Part shown: piece after piece, positions 1-11,458 of the stretch
Layout of the letters: each line of letters starts with the position of its first letter
Position numbering within the stretch: position 1 is the first letter of the stretch
NCBI GenBank assembly: GCA_029216955.1
Contig: JANAVB010010791.1
Span: forward strand, 6,032,838 to 6,096,837
Direction of reading: 5' to 3'
DNA from: Iris pallida
Taxonomy: Eukaryota; Streptophyta; Magnoliopsida; Asparagales; Iridaceae
Length of the DNA stretch: 64,000 nt
The notes under the pieces: generated by a model
Databases searched by the model: none
What the model was told of the DNA's origin: nothing
What the model saw: only the letters and a program-made list of their open reading frames with translations
Made by a program: the position numbers and the translations under genes

Positions 1-2049
1 TATCTGAATGTCTGAAGTAAATGTACTATCCGAGATGAGATACCTGACTCCTAGTTAGAGCAACACAAGTCAAGATGTATACAGGGGATGATAAATGTAA
101 TCTACAATGCATCTGCATGCTGTCTAGGTCAAACTAGGCCAAAGTCAACTCTTGTCAACCATGGTCAACTACACTAGTCAAACTAGGTCAACTAAACCAT
201 TCCAAATCTAAACCAAGACTAACAAGTCATTCTCAGTCTAGCCAAGACTATCATAGCAAGCACACTCCATTCCAAGGCTATACAAGCCAACAACACCCAA
301 TCTATGTAGCATGCATACATTAGTATCATAGGATATACATTAGGCAACATTCACATAGAGTGTACATGTCTACTCATATCTACACATGCCCATATTAGTT
401 TAGATCACTAGGCATATCACTCATGGCATGGGTTCATATATTACATGGCATTTTTAATCAATCATGGCATTTCCATTCATTACATTTGCATTGCTATGAG
501 TGTGTGCATATATGTGTGTTGTTGAGAGTTTAAGGTAGTGTGTGTGAGTCTGTGTGTTATTGTAGGACAGAACAAGTGTGTGCAGATGTTATCAAGCAGT
601 GTGTTTCATTCCCAAACAGAACCAAGTACAATAAAGACATGAGTTTCTCTGATACATGGCATGTATCAGGTGCGGTGATGGAATTCAAAGCAAGGTAACG
701 TGAAATGCAGTTGGCTCATATTTGTATGAATACAGGGTTTAAGTGAAGGTGCAGTTGGTTAAGTGTACAGATAATGAAGTGCAGGCAATGTGAACTAATG
801 CAGTGGTTCAGACATATGCGTGTGGCAGAGCAATGCAGTGTACAAGCATGTGTCTAATAAAATACAGGCATATATCAAGGTAGGCAATGCAATACAATGT
901 GAAGGGTGTGTGCAACATAGGTATCACAGGTTTTAAAATGTTTCTCCGGTTCACTAGTATTCAGTTTACAAATCGAAGCCAACTATCAATGCAATCCATG
1001 AAATTCTCATTAACAACTTGAAATCCCAGTTTAAGGAAATGAAACAACAATTCTAATATTGAATCAAATGACAGATTATTAAGGAGGGAATCAATTCTCA
1101 ATTTCGAATTCCCATCAACCCATAGCTAACAATGATAGTTTTAATAGGAATCAAATGACAGTTGAATGGACATGGGTCACAAATTCCAGTTCAGTTGAAA
1201 CTGGGAAACCACTTATCAGTTTTTAAAGTTCAGTTTGTGTGCATAGGTGATATGGTACCTGTGTGTGAAGAGTGTACAAAGGAGTCTCAGTTCTCAGGTT
1301 TATTCCCTGTGCGTGTGTGTGTTAGCATGGATACATGGGAGTGTTAGGCAATGGCAGTGTCAAATGAAAGCTAATCAGTATAGAGTAATAGGAAGACAGT
1401 GATTTAAGAACCTGTGTACAAAATCTCAGTAAACAACATATGAAATTTCAGAAATAAATTCCTAACTAACCTCAGTTTAACTCTAACAGTGAATCAACAT
1501 TCACATATATGAATTCTCAGGTATCCCTTTAATCAGTGAAACAAAACTAATTTCAGTTTAATTCCTAACAAACTACATATATTACATTTCAAAAATTCTC
1601 AGGAATCTCATAGACAGTGATACATGGTGTCTCAGTGTTCATGTGTTCAGGGAAAACAGTGCCCATGTGTTCATCCCAGTCTCAGAAAATGTGTTCAGAC
1701 AGTTAACTTACAATCCAAACAGTGGATACATTTCAATCAAAATTAGTTCAATAACCATGAACCTAAGTTACAAAGTTTAGTATCTAAAATAGAAAGAAAT
1801 TAGTCAGTACATTAAAACCCAAATTCCAGGTTAAGTTCTCATTCCAGATCAACAAGCCTAATCTAAACTGAAAACTCGAACTAAACATGCACTAAATAAC
1901 ATGTAGAATTTATCATGACCATCTAAAACATCAATTTAAAAAGTTAAAATGGAATAAACTCAGGAATATACGAAACTGAACACTGTATATCAGTTCAAAG
2001 AGGAATTTCACATTCGATTGAACAAAACACATTAATATGCTAAACCAAG

Positions 2050-2575
2050 AGTGGGTAATTAACAAAGCATGTGTACACGTGTCTTGTGTGTCCTCACGTG
2101 TCCAGGAAACACGACACAGGCGTGTCTAACACGATACAAACTCATGGGGTGCACCCAGTGTTGTACAGTGTCGTGCACACGTGCACGTGTCTGTAGAACA
2201 TGACACAGGACACGTGGGGTCTCGTGGTCATGCCCATGTGTAGCCCACGTGTCAGGCTACACATAGGACCCAACACGATATGACCATCGTGTCCAGAGTG
2301 GACACGACTCGCGTATCAGTACGCAATTCTGACTGAACGTGCGCGCGTGTGTGACCCGTGCGCATGACTTTGCGTGTCCGACACGACCCCGTTGGACACG
2401 AGGCTTGGAGGACAGGTTCGCAGACACTGCCCCCTCCTCTCAGTCCAAGCACGGCCTGCCACGTGGCCTGTGCACTGAGCACGAGGCCCCGAGTAGCAGA
2501 GGAAACCCTGGCCGTGTGCGGAGCTGTGTCCACGAGTCCAGTACGACTCGGACACGGCTCGAAGTCACCTTATTC
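2050..2575. repeat. Word-repeat block (CACGTGTCC / GACACG) in H LTR
   Basis: About 500 bp with dozens of irregularly spaced copies of short words such as ACACGTGTCC, CGTGTC and CGACACG, on both strands and GC-richer than its surroundings. It is not a tandem array with a fixed period. The same word type fills the corresponding part of both D LTRs (12090-12580 and 49120-49610). Confidence 0.75.
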
Positions 2576-3055
2576 GTATAAAATCACACAAGCAACATGA
2601 AAAAAAATTCTATTCAAAAATATTTTTAAAACAGCAAAAATTAATCCATTGAGACATAGGTCGAACACCTAAATAGCCTACTGATACGTGTCCGATACGG
2701 ACACGTATTCGACACAAGTTGGGTTCAAATCCTACCCGAAGCTAGAGGGGACCTAGGGCTATGCGTCCATGATGATAAACCAATAGTTTAAATGGAGAAT
2801 GAGGGATTTACCAATGGGTGTCTCGAGCTCAAAAACTGTCAAAGTGTAGTCCCTTTTTACTGTAGCTCGAGCACAAGATGATCCCCAAATTAGTATTCTA
2901 CCTCCATGGACAGCAAGAGGGAGATGGTTAGGTCACAATGTAAGAAGTTTGGTTGAAAAAGGATGAGGAATGGAGAAGTTATTGAGAAATGAAGTTGAGC
3001 TCACCTTGTTCTTGAAAAGAGAGAGAATGAACAAAGAGGCAATGATTTGGGAGGG

Positions 3056-3063
3056 ATTAAATA
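3056..3063 (-). promoter_or_regulatory. TATA-like box of H LTR
   Basis: TATTTAAT on the minus strand, in a context (CCTATTTAATCCCTCC) shared with both D LTRs at 13091-13098 and 50121-50128. It is followed by a pyrimidine-rich leader, and then by a 5' splice site CAAG|GTGAGC whose intron side starts at 3004, 58 nt downstream. The position relative to the LTR start fits a U3 promoter. Inferred from sequence only. Confidence 0.5.
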
Positions 3064-3644
3064 GGCTCACCTAGGGTTTTGGGCTGGCCACTTCTAGGGT
3101 TTTGGGATCCCATCCAATGGTCACCCTCACATCATGTCAAATCGATGGCTAGGATGGAACCTAGGTTTCAATGCTAGTCTCAACTAACTATAACTAGCTA
3201 GTCTAACTTAATCATTCTTACCAATGACTAGTCATGACTAATCCAAGCTAACTAACCCTAGTCTAGGCCATGTCTAATCTGGTTTAGGGCTAAACTTCTA
3301 GGTTAAGGACTAACATAACACATAGCAATATTTAATTAATAATAAATTCACATGCATCCCAATAAATTCTAATAAATTCTATTAAATTCAAATAAATTCA
3401 AATTGACCAAAATACCCTTGGGCTAAAAATGATATATGAAATACCCTAATCACATGGCTAGGCTCTAGGTCAAGCTGTCTCTAGGGTTACACTAGCAAGA
3501 CACCAAATCACAAGTCATGATTTTAAATAGTTTAAAAAATGATTAAAAATCACCAAAAATCATAATATGAAATAAATATCAATAAAGAATAATTATAATT
3601 ACAAAATTTCAAAATTATCCTCATCTGAAAAACTGGGTGTTACA

Positions 3645-4335
3645 GTTCATGGGAAGATCACCTGCATCTCGTAGAGTTCTCTTATAACAACAGTTTCCAG
3701 GCCAGTATCCAGATGGCACCCTTTAAAGCACTGTATGGCAGGAATTGCAGATCTCTTTTAGCCTGGGATGATATAGGCGAGAGGCAGATGCTTGGTCCAG
3801 AGATGATTACGCAGACAATCGAGGTGGTCAGACAAGTCAGAGATCATCTTCGAGTTATCCAAGATCGCCAGCGCCATTGGCCGATTCTCATCGGCGACCC
3901 CTTGAGTTTTTAGTCGGCGACCACGTATTCTTTAGGATCTCGCCTACCCGTGGCGTCATTCGTTTCGGCGTACGAGAAAAGCTTAGTCCTAGGTATATAG
4001 GGTCGTTCGATATTCTTGAGCGAGTAGGTGATGTGTCCTATCGTCTCGCTCTTCCACCGTCGTTACGTGAGGTACATGACGTGTTCCATGTATCCTAATT
4101 ATGACAGTACATCCCGGATCCGAGCTATGTCCTTGATCATGCGGAATTGGTTGTTGGTACCAACCTTTCGTATAAGGAAAGGCTCGTATCTATATTGGAC
4201 CGAAGAGAGAAGGTACTCAAGAACAAGACTATTAGTTTAGGCCGTGTCGCTTGGGGTCACCACTCTTTAGGTGAGTCAACGTGGGAGCGTGAGGATGATA
4301 TCCGATCGCGATATCCACACTTGTTTGACTCATAA
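3645..4335 (+). pseudogene. pol: Element F: integrase C-terminal part plus chromodomain, broken
   Basis: This is the last part of a chromovirus pol. Reading starts inside integrase (SWEDHLHLVEFSYNNS), passes the MAPFKALYGRNC region, then the GPY/F-like part (KLSPRYIGSF), and ends in a chromodomain-like tail with STWERED before a TAA at 4335. A frameshift lies at about 3878, where one frame ends in GDPLSF and the next carries on as ADSHRRPLEF. Stops TAA at 4096 and TGA at 4102 fall where relatives have Gln and Arg (HVSQLRR in D). The upstream part is cut off by H at 3645. Unlike D, there is no intron between LEF and VGD. Confidence 0.85.
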
Positions 4336-4500
4336 GGTATAATATCTCTCTTATGCCTTATGCTTTTACTTCCTTGCTTGAATGAATGATTGCTTGATTG
4401 ACTGCTAGTCGTAGATTGCCCGTGTTAGATTAGCTTGCCCTGATATCTCTAGTCTCTTGATTAAATTCTGAAGACAAAATTCTTTTAAGGTGGGTAGAGT
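4336..4500 (+). other. F 3' noncoding stretch with polypurine tract
   Basis: Short non-coding stretch after the pol stop. AAGGTGGGTAG at 4487-4497, preceded by ACAAAATTCTTTT, is the polypurine tract that primes plus-strand DNA. The D homologue is AAGGAGGGTAG. The LTR begins four bases later. Confidence 0.75.
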
Positions 4501-4693
4501 TGTCACCTTCGTTTTCCGTTATACGTATTTCCAGTATACGTGTACGGGATTCTGACCCGTACCATGACTTGTTATTTGTTAGCTAATCTTGGTTTAATCT
4601 TGTTTAGATTCATCATGGCATGTATTGGCTTGGTTTGGTTTATTTTGGTTTAACTTGGTTAGACCGTCCTTGGTTCATCATGATAAACCATCA

Positions 4694-4700
4694 TTTATAA
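4694..4700 (+). promoter_or_regulatory. TATA-like box of F LTR
   Basis: TTTATAA about 195 bp into the LTR, followed by CTCACC and a CT-rich leader with CTTCTTCTTCTTC. The same arrangement occurs in C (TTTAAA, 7883) and B (TTAAAAT, 57102). Transcription is expected to start about 30 bp downstream. Confidence 0.5.
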
Positions 4701-4777
4701 CTCACCAAGCCTTTCTCTCTCTTCAATATTTCTTCTTCTTCTTCATTTACTCCTCTCCACCTATACCCAAGAGCCCT

Positions 4778-4785
4778 AGGCAAGT
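4778..4785 (+). other. Candidate GC-type 5' splice site in F LTR
   Basis: AG|GCAAGT matches the consensus of GC-AG introns, with the intron starting at 4780, 80 nt after the TATA box. The same AG|GCAAGTGC is kept in C (intron from 7984) and B (from 57191), although the flanks differ. D and H have GT donors at the equivalent place. RNA evidence would be needed to confirm it. Confidence 0.4.
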
Positions 4786-5099
4786 GCAACTTGCTTTATG
4801 ATGGGTCTCAAGTTTTATTGTTCCATTCTCTTCTTTACATGATTATAAGCCTCTTTAGAACTTAGAGTTTTTGATTTTTATGGATAGATTCTTCCAGATC
4901 TACATTATAACTTTGGGATTTCATGAGTTTATGGAGTTTTCTTGGTTTTGATTTACTAAAACTTGTTATTTTTGAAAACTAATAGTTCCATAAGCAAGAG
5001 CACAGAATTTCGTATGAATTTGATTTTTGATTCACCTCATTTCGAGTTAAAATAAAGTTTTTATGGCCAAAACAAGTTTTCTGAATTTTCATGTCGGCT

Positions 5100-5790
5100 G
5101 AAGAATGTAGTGCTGGCTGAATGTAAATTTTATGTAGGGAACCCTGTTCATGCGTATTTTACGCATGATTGTATCCTGAATGTAAATTTTACGCAGAAAA
5201 CCATGTTCATGCGTATTTTACGCAGGATTGTATGCTGAATGTAAATTTTACGCTGGAACCCTTCTCTTTTGCGTATTTTACGCAGAATTGAATTTTTAGC
5301 GTAAAAAGTGCACAGAATAACTGTTTTTGCCAAATTTAGCTATTTTCTAGCCAGAATTTCAAAAAAACTTAAAACATGAAAGTTTTAGATCTTTGTCTTG
5401 CCTTTCCGAATATCTTTGGAGCACCTCATTTAGAGTTCGTATATGGAAGTTATGCCTATTTTTCTGAGATGTATTGAACCTTGGATTTTGGGGAATACCA
5501 TTGGATCTTGTGTTTTCATGCGTTGAGCTATGACCTTATATGAACTAGACCTTGTGATAAATGACTCTCCAACTATGTGCATAACATAGGCTTCTTGTTA
5601 CCAATGATAGTGATTCATAAGGAAGTTATGTTCAGTTTTACGCCAACGATGTTATGTTCCAATTTTACGTCGGCCAATCCTGCGTATCACGCGAAGTGTT
5701 GTGAGATATTTTTTGCGTAAACTCTTTTACAAGAATTCTTATCCTATTGTCATGAGGGAGCTCTTGTGTTCTAATTTTACGCCTGAATAT
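5100..5790. repeat. Word-repeat block (TTTTACGC) in F LTR
   Basis: Irregularly spaced copies of TTTTACGC, its variant GCGTATTTTACGCA and its complement GCGTAAA, densest at 5140-5330 and continuing to about 5790. Partial units such as TGAATGTAAATTTTACGC recur every 40-60 bp. The 61-residue minus-strand ORF at 5148-5333 is a by-product of the repeat. Confidence 0.75.
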
Positions 5791-6944
5791 TTTCGCGTAC
5801 TATCTTAAATATTGAGAATTGATGTGTTATGACAACTCCCATACATGTTTCTCCTAGTTCTTGTATATATGCTTATGATCTCACATGTGTCCTGTACTTG
5901 GCCTAACTTGTGACGACCCCACTTGATAACTTGTTAATATGGAGCATGATGGCCTTGAGCATGGTATGACTTGATAACATGAACATGAGGTGATCATCCT
6001 CGATAGTGGACCGTCGTGGTGCACTCTTGACAAGTAACAAGTAAACATGACATGTACCAACTTAATAGTGGCTCGGGGTGGCGCACTCCTGACAAGTAAT
6101 CTTGACAAATAATATGTAACTCTCGTCTTGACACCGTGGGTGATTTCTCTTGATTGTCTCTATACAAGTTATATGTCCCGTCTTACATCATGTCTAGGAC
6201 ATGAATCCTTGATTTTCTACGGTCAGGGATTCATACTGAATCGGACTAGGATAATGACTAGATTGATCAAGTAGTTCATATAGGGAGATGTTTCTAGTTA
6301 CATGCGATCCCGTTATCCCGGCCACACCTGGGGGACTTGTAGCCTGCCGTCGAGTAGGGCACATTTCTAGCCCACTGTCATGTGGGGCACTCCATGAAAC
6401 AAGTTCTAAGCACATTGTTAGGTGTTGCACTCCAAGTTACCTAATAATTCTTGATAACTCTTAAATAAATCTCGCCTGGATTACCTGGATAGCTGCAGGG
6501 CTTGTGACTGCTGAAATATCTCATTGCATCTTACTAGTAACTAGGTTTGTGATAACCCTAGTTAGTTAAAGTATTAAGTCGTACTCTTTGCTTGGCCGTG
6601 AGTGTTGGATGGAGTCCAATCCTATCTAGTCTTGCCTAGCCCCAGTACATGCTATCTCAGGACATGCTTGCTTATGTTTTACTCTTGTCGATAATTGGTT
6701 GGAGACTAAGCTCTGTTCAGGTGAAGGGTTACAACCGGGTCCTTGTTTGGTTTACGGTTGTAACTTGGCTACCGGAATAGTCCCTTAGTTGTCCTATCGT
6801 TTATCACCTTATTTTCTTTAACTCATGTCTTTCGTTATCCTTTATGTATCATGTGCTAATATGCTGGTTTTAGTTCTTAAGTGAAGCCTTCCTTGTGGCA
6901 CTTGCTCTATCTGGGGTCTGACCCAGCTGGTTTTGTATGGCCAG

Positions 6945-7018
6945 ATTTTAGAGTAGCTCCCGAGGATCTTCCCGCCTTCCAGCCAGATGGTGAACACTAG
7001 AAGAAACCATGGCAATGA
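6945..7018 (+). other. Putative short gag-start exon inside F LTR
   Basis: A branch/pyrimidine-like stretch ending GGCCAG (6944) precedes an ATG at 6987 that opens Met-Val-Asn-Thr-Arg-Arg-Asn. A donor-like GA|GTGGAT follows at 7019. The same exon occurs in B (59288-59319, also 32 nt from ATG to donor) and C (50853-50890, 38 nt, a 6 nt difference). Differences between copies are mostly synonymous (ACT/ACC, AGA/AGG, AGA/CGT). D gag also starts Met-Val-x-Thr-Arg. Inferred to be the first coding exon of gag. Confidence 0.4.
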
Positions 7019-7466
7019 GTGGATTTATTTTGCTCTCCCGTTCGAATTATAAAATTATTCTTTTGTGGCATTTAGCCGCCGAGCAAGTGTTAGCTCGTGT
7101 TGAAACCTATACTTTTGTCTATCTATGGGCTGTAACATGATTGACAAATCCTAGGGTTGATCATGTATGACAGAAACTCTTGCTAGTCCTCACATTTTGT
7201 AAGACTAGCTTCGTGATCATCTGTATATGTAATGTTCGGGATGCCTTACCTTTCATGCCTGATGATATGATATCTTGTAACATGTATTACTTGCTTGAGA
7301 TTGAGACACTAGGCTTGTTCTTGACCATAAGAGACCGATAGCTTATAGATAAACCCTCATGCATCTAGACAGCCGTGACCGTATGTCGAGGTAGATTACA
7401 CTTCTATATACGCAGCTGGCTGTGTCTGTCCCCCGCTCTCCAGTATTCTGGTTCTGGGGCTTGATA

Positions 7467-7657
7467 CGGTTTAAGTGGTGGCCCATGCTGGTTTTGTAAA
7501 ACAAGATGTGTGAGGATTTTACCGAATAGATGTCTCAATCAGCATCTGTCCTTGATCTCTACTCGTGTCCTCTAACCTTGACCTGATCATCTGCTCATAT
7601 CCTTGATCTATCTTGGTCCGTCCTTAATGTTTCCTCTGTCATTTTTCAGTGGCATTT
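7467..7657 (+). other. F leader with conserved post-LTR block and splice acceptor
   Basis: Begins right after the LTR. TGGTGGCCCATGC at 7476-7488 is the block also found just inside the LTR of B, C, D and E and is the candidate primer-binding site. A pyrimidine-rich stretch ending TTTTTCAG at 7649 is a 3' splice site. The next bases (T GGC ATT) match the start of the B gag exon (C GGC ATT). Element C interrupts the sequence at 7658, so the F gag is not in the window. Confidence 0.65.
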
Positions 7658-7882
7658 TGTCACTTCCCGTTTCTAGAATACGTATTTTAATACATGTACT
7701 GCTTTAATATATTTATTTAAATATTTATTATGTATTATTTTGTATTTAAATTCCTTTAATTTTACGCTAATTATTCTTCTGTATTTTACTTTTTGCTTTT
7801 TACTTTGCATTTGGGTTCGGCCTGAGTTGTTTTATTTTTCGGCCATCGGGTGGTTCAATAATTCCCACCTACCCCCTCTTCA

Positions 7883-7888
7883 TTTAAA
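7883..7888 (+). promoter_or_regulatory. TATA-like box of C LTR
   Basis: TTTAAA in CATTTAAAGCCCC, followed by TTTCTCTCTCTTC, at the same place as the TATA-like boxes of F and B. The truncated 3' LTR copy lacks this part. Confidence 0.4.
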
Positions 7889-8343
7889 GCCCCAAACCCT
7901 TTCTCTCTCTTCATTACTTCTTCTTCCCATTAACTCTTCTTCTTCATCCTCCATAACTCTCCCCCACCTACCCAGCCGCATAGGCAAGTGCCAACTTGCT
8001 TCATGATGGAACCCCAGTATTATTGTTCCATCATCTTCCTTACTTGATCTTAAGTCTCTTTAGTATTTAGCATCTTCAATTTCTATGGCTCATTTTGTGT
8101 AGATCTAAACTTGTTGTATATGTTTTGGATTATAGGGTTCTGATCTAACTAACCTTGTTATTTTCAATTTTTGATGGTTCCATGTTGTAGAGAATTTCGT
8201 TCTACCCCATTTTGACCTATGGAAGTCCAGATTTGGACTTGGAATGATAGATTTAGAGAGCTTCGAAGCAATGGCTTCCATGGTTCTGTTCTCGAAAATT
8301 GGAGAAGAAGAACAGTGCTTGGCCGCATGAGTTTTCATGCGGC

Positions 8344-8940
8344 AATTCTCCTGGCCGCATGAGCAATCCTGGCCGCATGAGCAATCTTGGCCGTATGAGC
8401 AATCCTGGCCGCATGAGCAAACCTGGCCGCATGAGCAATCCTGGCCGCATGAGCAAACCTGGCTGCATGAGCAATCCTGGCCGCATGAGCAATCCTGGCC
8501 GTATGAGCAATCCAGGCCGCATGAGCAATCCTGGCCGCATGAGCAATCCTGGCCGCGTGAGCAAACCTGGCCGCATGAGCAATCTTGGCCGGGCACTTCC
8601 TGGCCGCATGGCACTTTTCTAGCCGCATGGCTTTAGCAGCCGCAGCCGCATATACTTCTACTTGCCGCTAGCCGCATAAGATTGTTCTTCTTGCCGCAGT
8701 GCAGCCGCATAGACTTAATCATCTAGAGCCGCATAGACTTAATCATCTTGAGCCGCATGAGAGTTACTTTTCTAGCCGCATAAGGCTTGACCTTTCCAGC
8801 CGCATGGCTGAGCTTGAACCCCAGCCGCATAAGGCTCGTGACTTCTTGGCCGTATAGCATTACGCCGTATGAGACCCGATTCTTGACGGCATGTCATTGA
8901 GCCGCATGATACCCTATTTGCTCGGTCACATAAACTCTAG
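8344..8940. repeat. 18 bp tandem repeat and GCCGCAT word block in C 5' LTR
   Basis: Thirteen near-perfect 18 bp units CTGGCCGCATGAGCAATC (variants AAAC, GTATG) lie at about 8350-8583. They are followed to 8940 by looser copies of AGCCGCAT. Because 18 is a multiple of 3 and the unit lacks stops, both strands stay open in several frames (8105-8636). Those ORFs, rich in PGRMSN or HEQSWP repeats, are artefacts of the repeat. Confidence 0.9.
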
Positions 8941-9732
8941 CCCATAATGCCTTTGGTTGATTTTGTCCCGAGTTGACATTAATTAATATTGATTGTTATC
9001 TTGGCATTAATTAACATTGATTATTATCTTGATTTATAATTGATCATGCGTTCCTAGTTGGAACTAAGAGACTGGCTAGTCGACTTATTGAATTGAATGA
9101 ATGAGACACGTTCATATTAATTATGAACTATTGCAATCGATTGGCCGATCCCGAATATTGGCATACAGGCACGTGCAGGCTTCAATTTATTTACTTTACA
9201 AAAGCAGCATGTGTACTTTATGGTCAAGGCATGATTATGGTTAGTTTTGATTGTTGCATTACGCTATGTAAGACCTACAACATAACCGCACGGTTATCGT
9301 TGTGGAGTTGGTCATATCGTACTTTGTACGGAAGTACTCATTCTGAATGACCATAATCCACGGCATGGGATTTCACTTAACATAGAGGCTACTAAGTTAA
9401 ATAAAATAATGATTACATGGAGAGAATGGATTCCCGAGTTCTTACATGGCAGCCCTCTTTGGGATATTAGTGCCCGACAGGCCGGCTGGTTCCCACAGAT
9501 ACTGCAAATCTGCCACACGGGCAGGGAGCGGTATCTGCTTATATTATTTATTGTATATTGATGACGGGCGTCCCGCTGGAACTCGTCTAATTCATGATTG
9601 GCGCAATTGATTGACTGGGTAGACTAGCCTTGCTTGCACATAGTAAGAACTGAGAAATCCTTATTGCATATTTCCAGGGTAACTTGGAACTCACAGTAGC
9701 AAGCCGTAGTAGTTGAATGGCCGTTTAAATTG

Positions 9733-9737
9733 ATTTG
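9733..9737 (+). repeat. Target-site duplication of D (left)
   Basis: ATTTG, repeated at 50560-50564 directly after the other end of D. The flanks on both sides together restore the C LTR sequence seen at 56510 onward (TTGATTTGTTTGTGTATTG). Confidence 0.9.
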
Positions 9738-9788
9738 TGTCACGACCCGCACCCTAGAGTAAGGGCACGAGACATGGGTACGTCCAGC

Positions 9789-9811
9789 CTACGCCGCAGT
9801 GTCGGCGGTAG
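9789..9811 (-). other. Conserved hairpin near the D LTR end
   Basis: CTACGCCG and CGGCGGTAG pair with one bulged base around a CAGTGT loop, about 50 bp from the LTR terminus. The same hairpin is at 18812-18834 (one stem change), at 18125-18147 in an LTR fragment (loop CAGTAT) and at 61276-61298 in G. It would lie in U5 near the primer-binding region. Function unknown. Confidence 0.5.
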
Positions 9812-10105
9812 AACGCTGTCCTAGGTCACAACATCTGACAATATAATTCTAAGCAGTTTATACTCCCCGAATGGGGGTGACATATCAGAAAGTAAACTCA
9901 ATCACAACTAAGGAAGAAATAGCACGATGTGATATAGAACTCAAGAAAATACAGATGATCAGAAGAGTCTAAGATAACATCTCAGCAATATCCAGAATAC
10001 AAGTCTCAGCTACTGAATATGAAATAATATATACAACCCAGATCTCAAAGACAGAAATAAAGTCTAACTACTAGTCTCAAGACAACATAAGTAAGATAAA
10101 GCCTA

Positions 10106-10310
10106 ACTAAGCTAGTTTAGGCAATAGGGGTAATGTCCTCAGCTAGAGCTGGGTCCTCCTGAGAGTCCAGCTCACAAGTGTCGTCTAGGGCTGCCCCGTA
10201 GAAGGTATCCACACAGGCCTCCTCCTCGTCCTCTGTAATATTTTCAACAGGTCCAGTCAGGACAGGAGCGAACACAATACATCTCAACAGTTCATAACAG
10301 GTTAGAAAAT
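10106..10310 (-). other. Small acidic reading frame in D LTR (uncertain)
   Basis: On the LTR sense strand a frame without ATG reads GPVENITEDEEEACVDTF and continues through further Asp/Glu-rich sequence to a stop near 10120. The D right copy (about 19130-19330) and G (about 61590-61710, GPVENITDDNPEDTC) share the start, where the DNA is almost identical. It could instead be a conserved DNA or splice-acceptor element (AATATTACAG). I would not call it a gene. Confidence 0.25.
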
Positions 10311-11039
10311 ATAATCATGAAGTAAAGTAAGATACAGGTACTGAAAGAAATACAGTATGTAAACAGAGAGAGAACTGTAATAGAAATATCTACTATAATA
10401 GAGAACTAACAGTGGCTAGTGAGTCAGAGTACAATATAGACATGTAAATGGCATAGGATGATTCTGATGAGACACTACGGAATAATTCTGATGAGATACT
10501 ACTTGGATATTATTCACATGTCCACTTCTACTCTCCCGTACCCCCAATCAATACACAAGGATCCAGCCAGGTTATGTTATGATTCATGCAACGGCCCCCG
10601 AAGGGTGGTACATGATAGTCCCATAAATGGGGATTCTAGGAAGCCCAATAAATGTGAGGATTCAAGGAAGACTCTGTGATCATGAGAGTACATGTCACAA
10701 GTGATTCAATGAACCAATGAAGCATAGTGATACGCCACGTAAGTGAAACGTACAGAACATGAAGTATCCGATGCTCCCTGAGGGGATAACATCTCAAGAA
10801 GGGATCCATATAGTACTAATCTGTGTGACCAACGTGACAGTATCAAGTAAAGTAATTTAAAGCAGGAAAATAATTCTAAGCAGGATATAAAATGATCAGA
10901 GAATGTACTCGCCTGGTATCTGAGTGTCCGAATGAAATGTACTGTCTGAGGAGAGGTGTCTGGCTCCTATCAGAACAGCACAAGTCACAACAAGTCTAAA
11001 ATGATAACAAGATGCAATTCAATGCATTCTAAATGAATC

Positions 11040-11175
11040 TATGTCAATCTAGGCCAAAGTCAACTCTTGGTCAACTCTGGTCAACCCTAGAAGTCGAACT
11101 AGGTCAACTATGGTCAAACTAGGTCTAACAAGTCTAAATTAGTCTCACTAGTCTACATTAGTCTACACTAGGTCA
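11040..11175 (-). repeat. TTGAC word cluster in D 3' LTR
   Basis: Repeated AGGTCAA / GTCAAC words on the plus strand, which read TTGACC / TTGACT on the element sense strand and match the W-box core. Equivalent clusters are at 20085-20180 (D 5' LTR), 120-260 (H) and 62580-63380 (G). Confidence 0.55.
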
Positions 11176-11368
11176 CACAAGCCTACACTAGCTAGTACAC
11201 ACCACTACAAGGCTATCCAAGCCTAAATCAAGCCAACACACATACTTATTATAATGTCAACAAGTCATCTAACCTTACCATGAATACGTACTCAACTTGG
11301 CATTGTATTCACTAATATGCATATAGGAATTCCTATTCATAATCATTCATATAGGCATTCACTGTTAC

Positions 11369-11373
<5 letters not shown>

Positions 11374-11455
<82 letters not shown>
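11374..11455. repeat. (AT)n microsatellite in D 3' LTR
   Basis: About 80 bp of uninterrupted AT dinucleotide between GTGT and CATTACAATATAG. The corresponding tract in the 5' LTR has grown to about 740 bp (47740-48487). Confidence 0.95.

Positions 11456-11458
<3 letters not shown>

Larger units (their letters stand above)
1..3644 (-). mobile_element. Element H: LTR of a minus-strand Ty3/gypsy element (cut by left edge)
   Basis: Read on the minus strand this LTR begins TGTAACACCCAG at 3644, immediately beside an interrupted integrase reading frame (3645 onward), so 3644 is an element boundary. Position 1 onward resembles the D LTR from about 10918, in the same order (GTCAA-rich part, word-repeat part, TATA part). 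That implies about 1.2 kb of LTR lies left of the window. No second LTR is visible, so it may be a solo LTR or the 5' LTR of an element extending leftward. ORFs at 1162-1347 and 2252-2600 lie in low-complexity or repeat sequence and look accidental. Confidence 0.75.
4501..7466 (+). mobile_element. Element F LTR (about 2.97 kb)
   Basis: Starts TGTCACCTTC right after the polypurine tract and ends ...TCTGGGGCTTGATA, the degraded form of the GGGGCGTGACA end seen in B and C. It is followed by the conserved post-LTR block and leader. Since pol lies upstream and a leader lies downstream, it works as the 3' LTR of one unit and the 5' LTR of the next, which suggests a tandem or recombined element. In order it holds a TATA box, a pyrimidine-rich leader, a splice-donor-like site, a TTTTACGC word block, a middle part shared with B (word CTGACAAGTAA near TAGTGG), and a short coding exon. 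No long ORF. Confidence 0.8.
7658..9737 (+). mobile_element. C 5' LTR, first part
   Basis: Holds the U3, a TATA-like TTTAAA at 7883-7888, a CT-rich leader, a GC-type donor AG|GCAAGT (intron side from 7984), the 18 bp repeat block, and the stretch from about 8940 to 9737 that has no gene. The 75-residue ORF at 9123-9350 also appears in the second copy (shorter, 55928-56125) only because the LTR is duplicated. D interrupts after ATTTG (9733-9737), and the LTR resumes at 50560. Confidence 0.8.

Noticed and set aside
2252..2600. Four overlapping ORFs in the H LTR
   Set aside because: All lie in the GC-rich CACGTGTCC word block and overlap on both strands. No domain or start context.
8105..8636. 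Overlapping open frames on both strands with repeats such as PGRMSN and HEQSWP
   Set aside because: They come from an 18 bp tandem repeat without stops. The C 3' LTR copy has a different number of units and broken frames.
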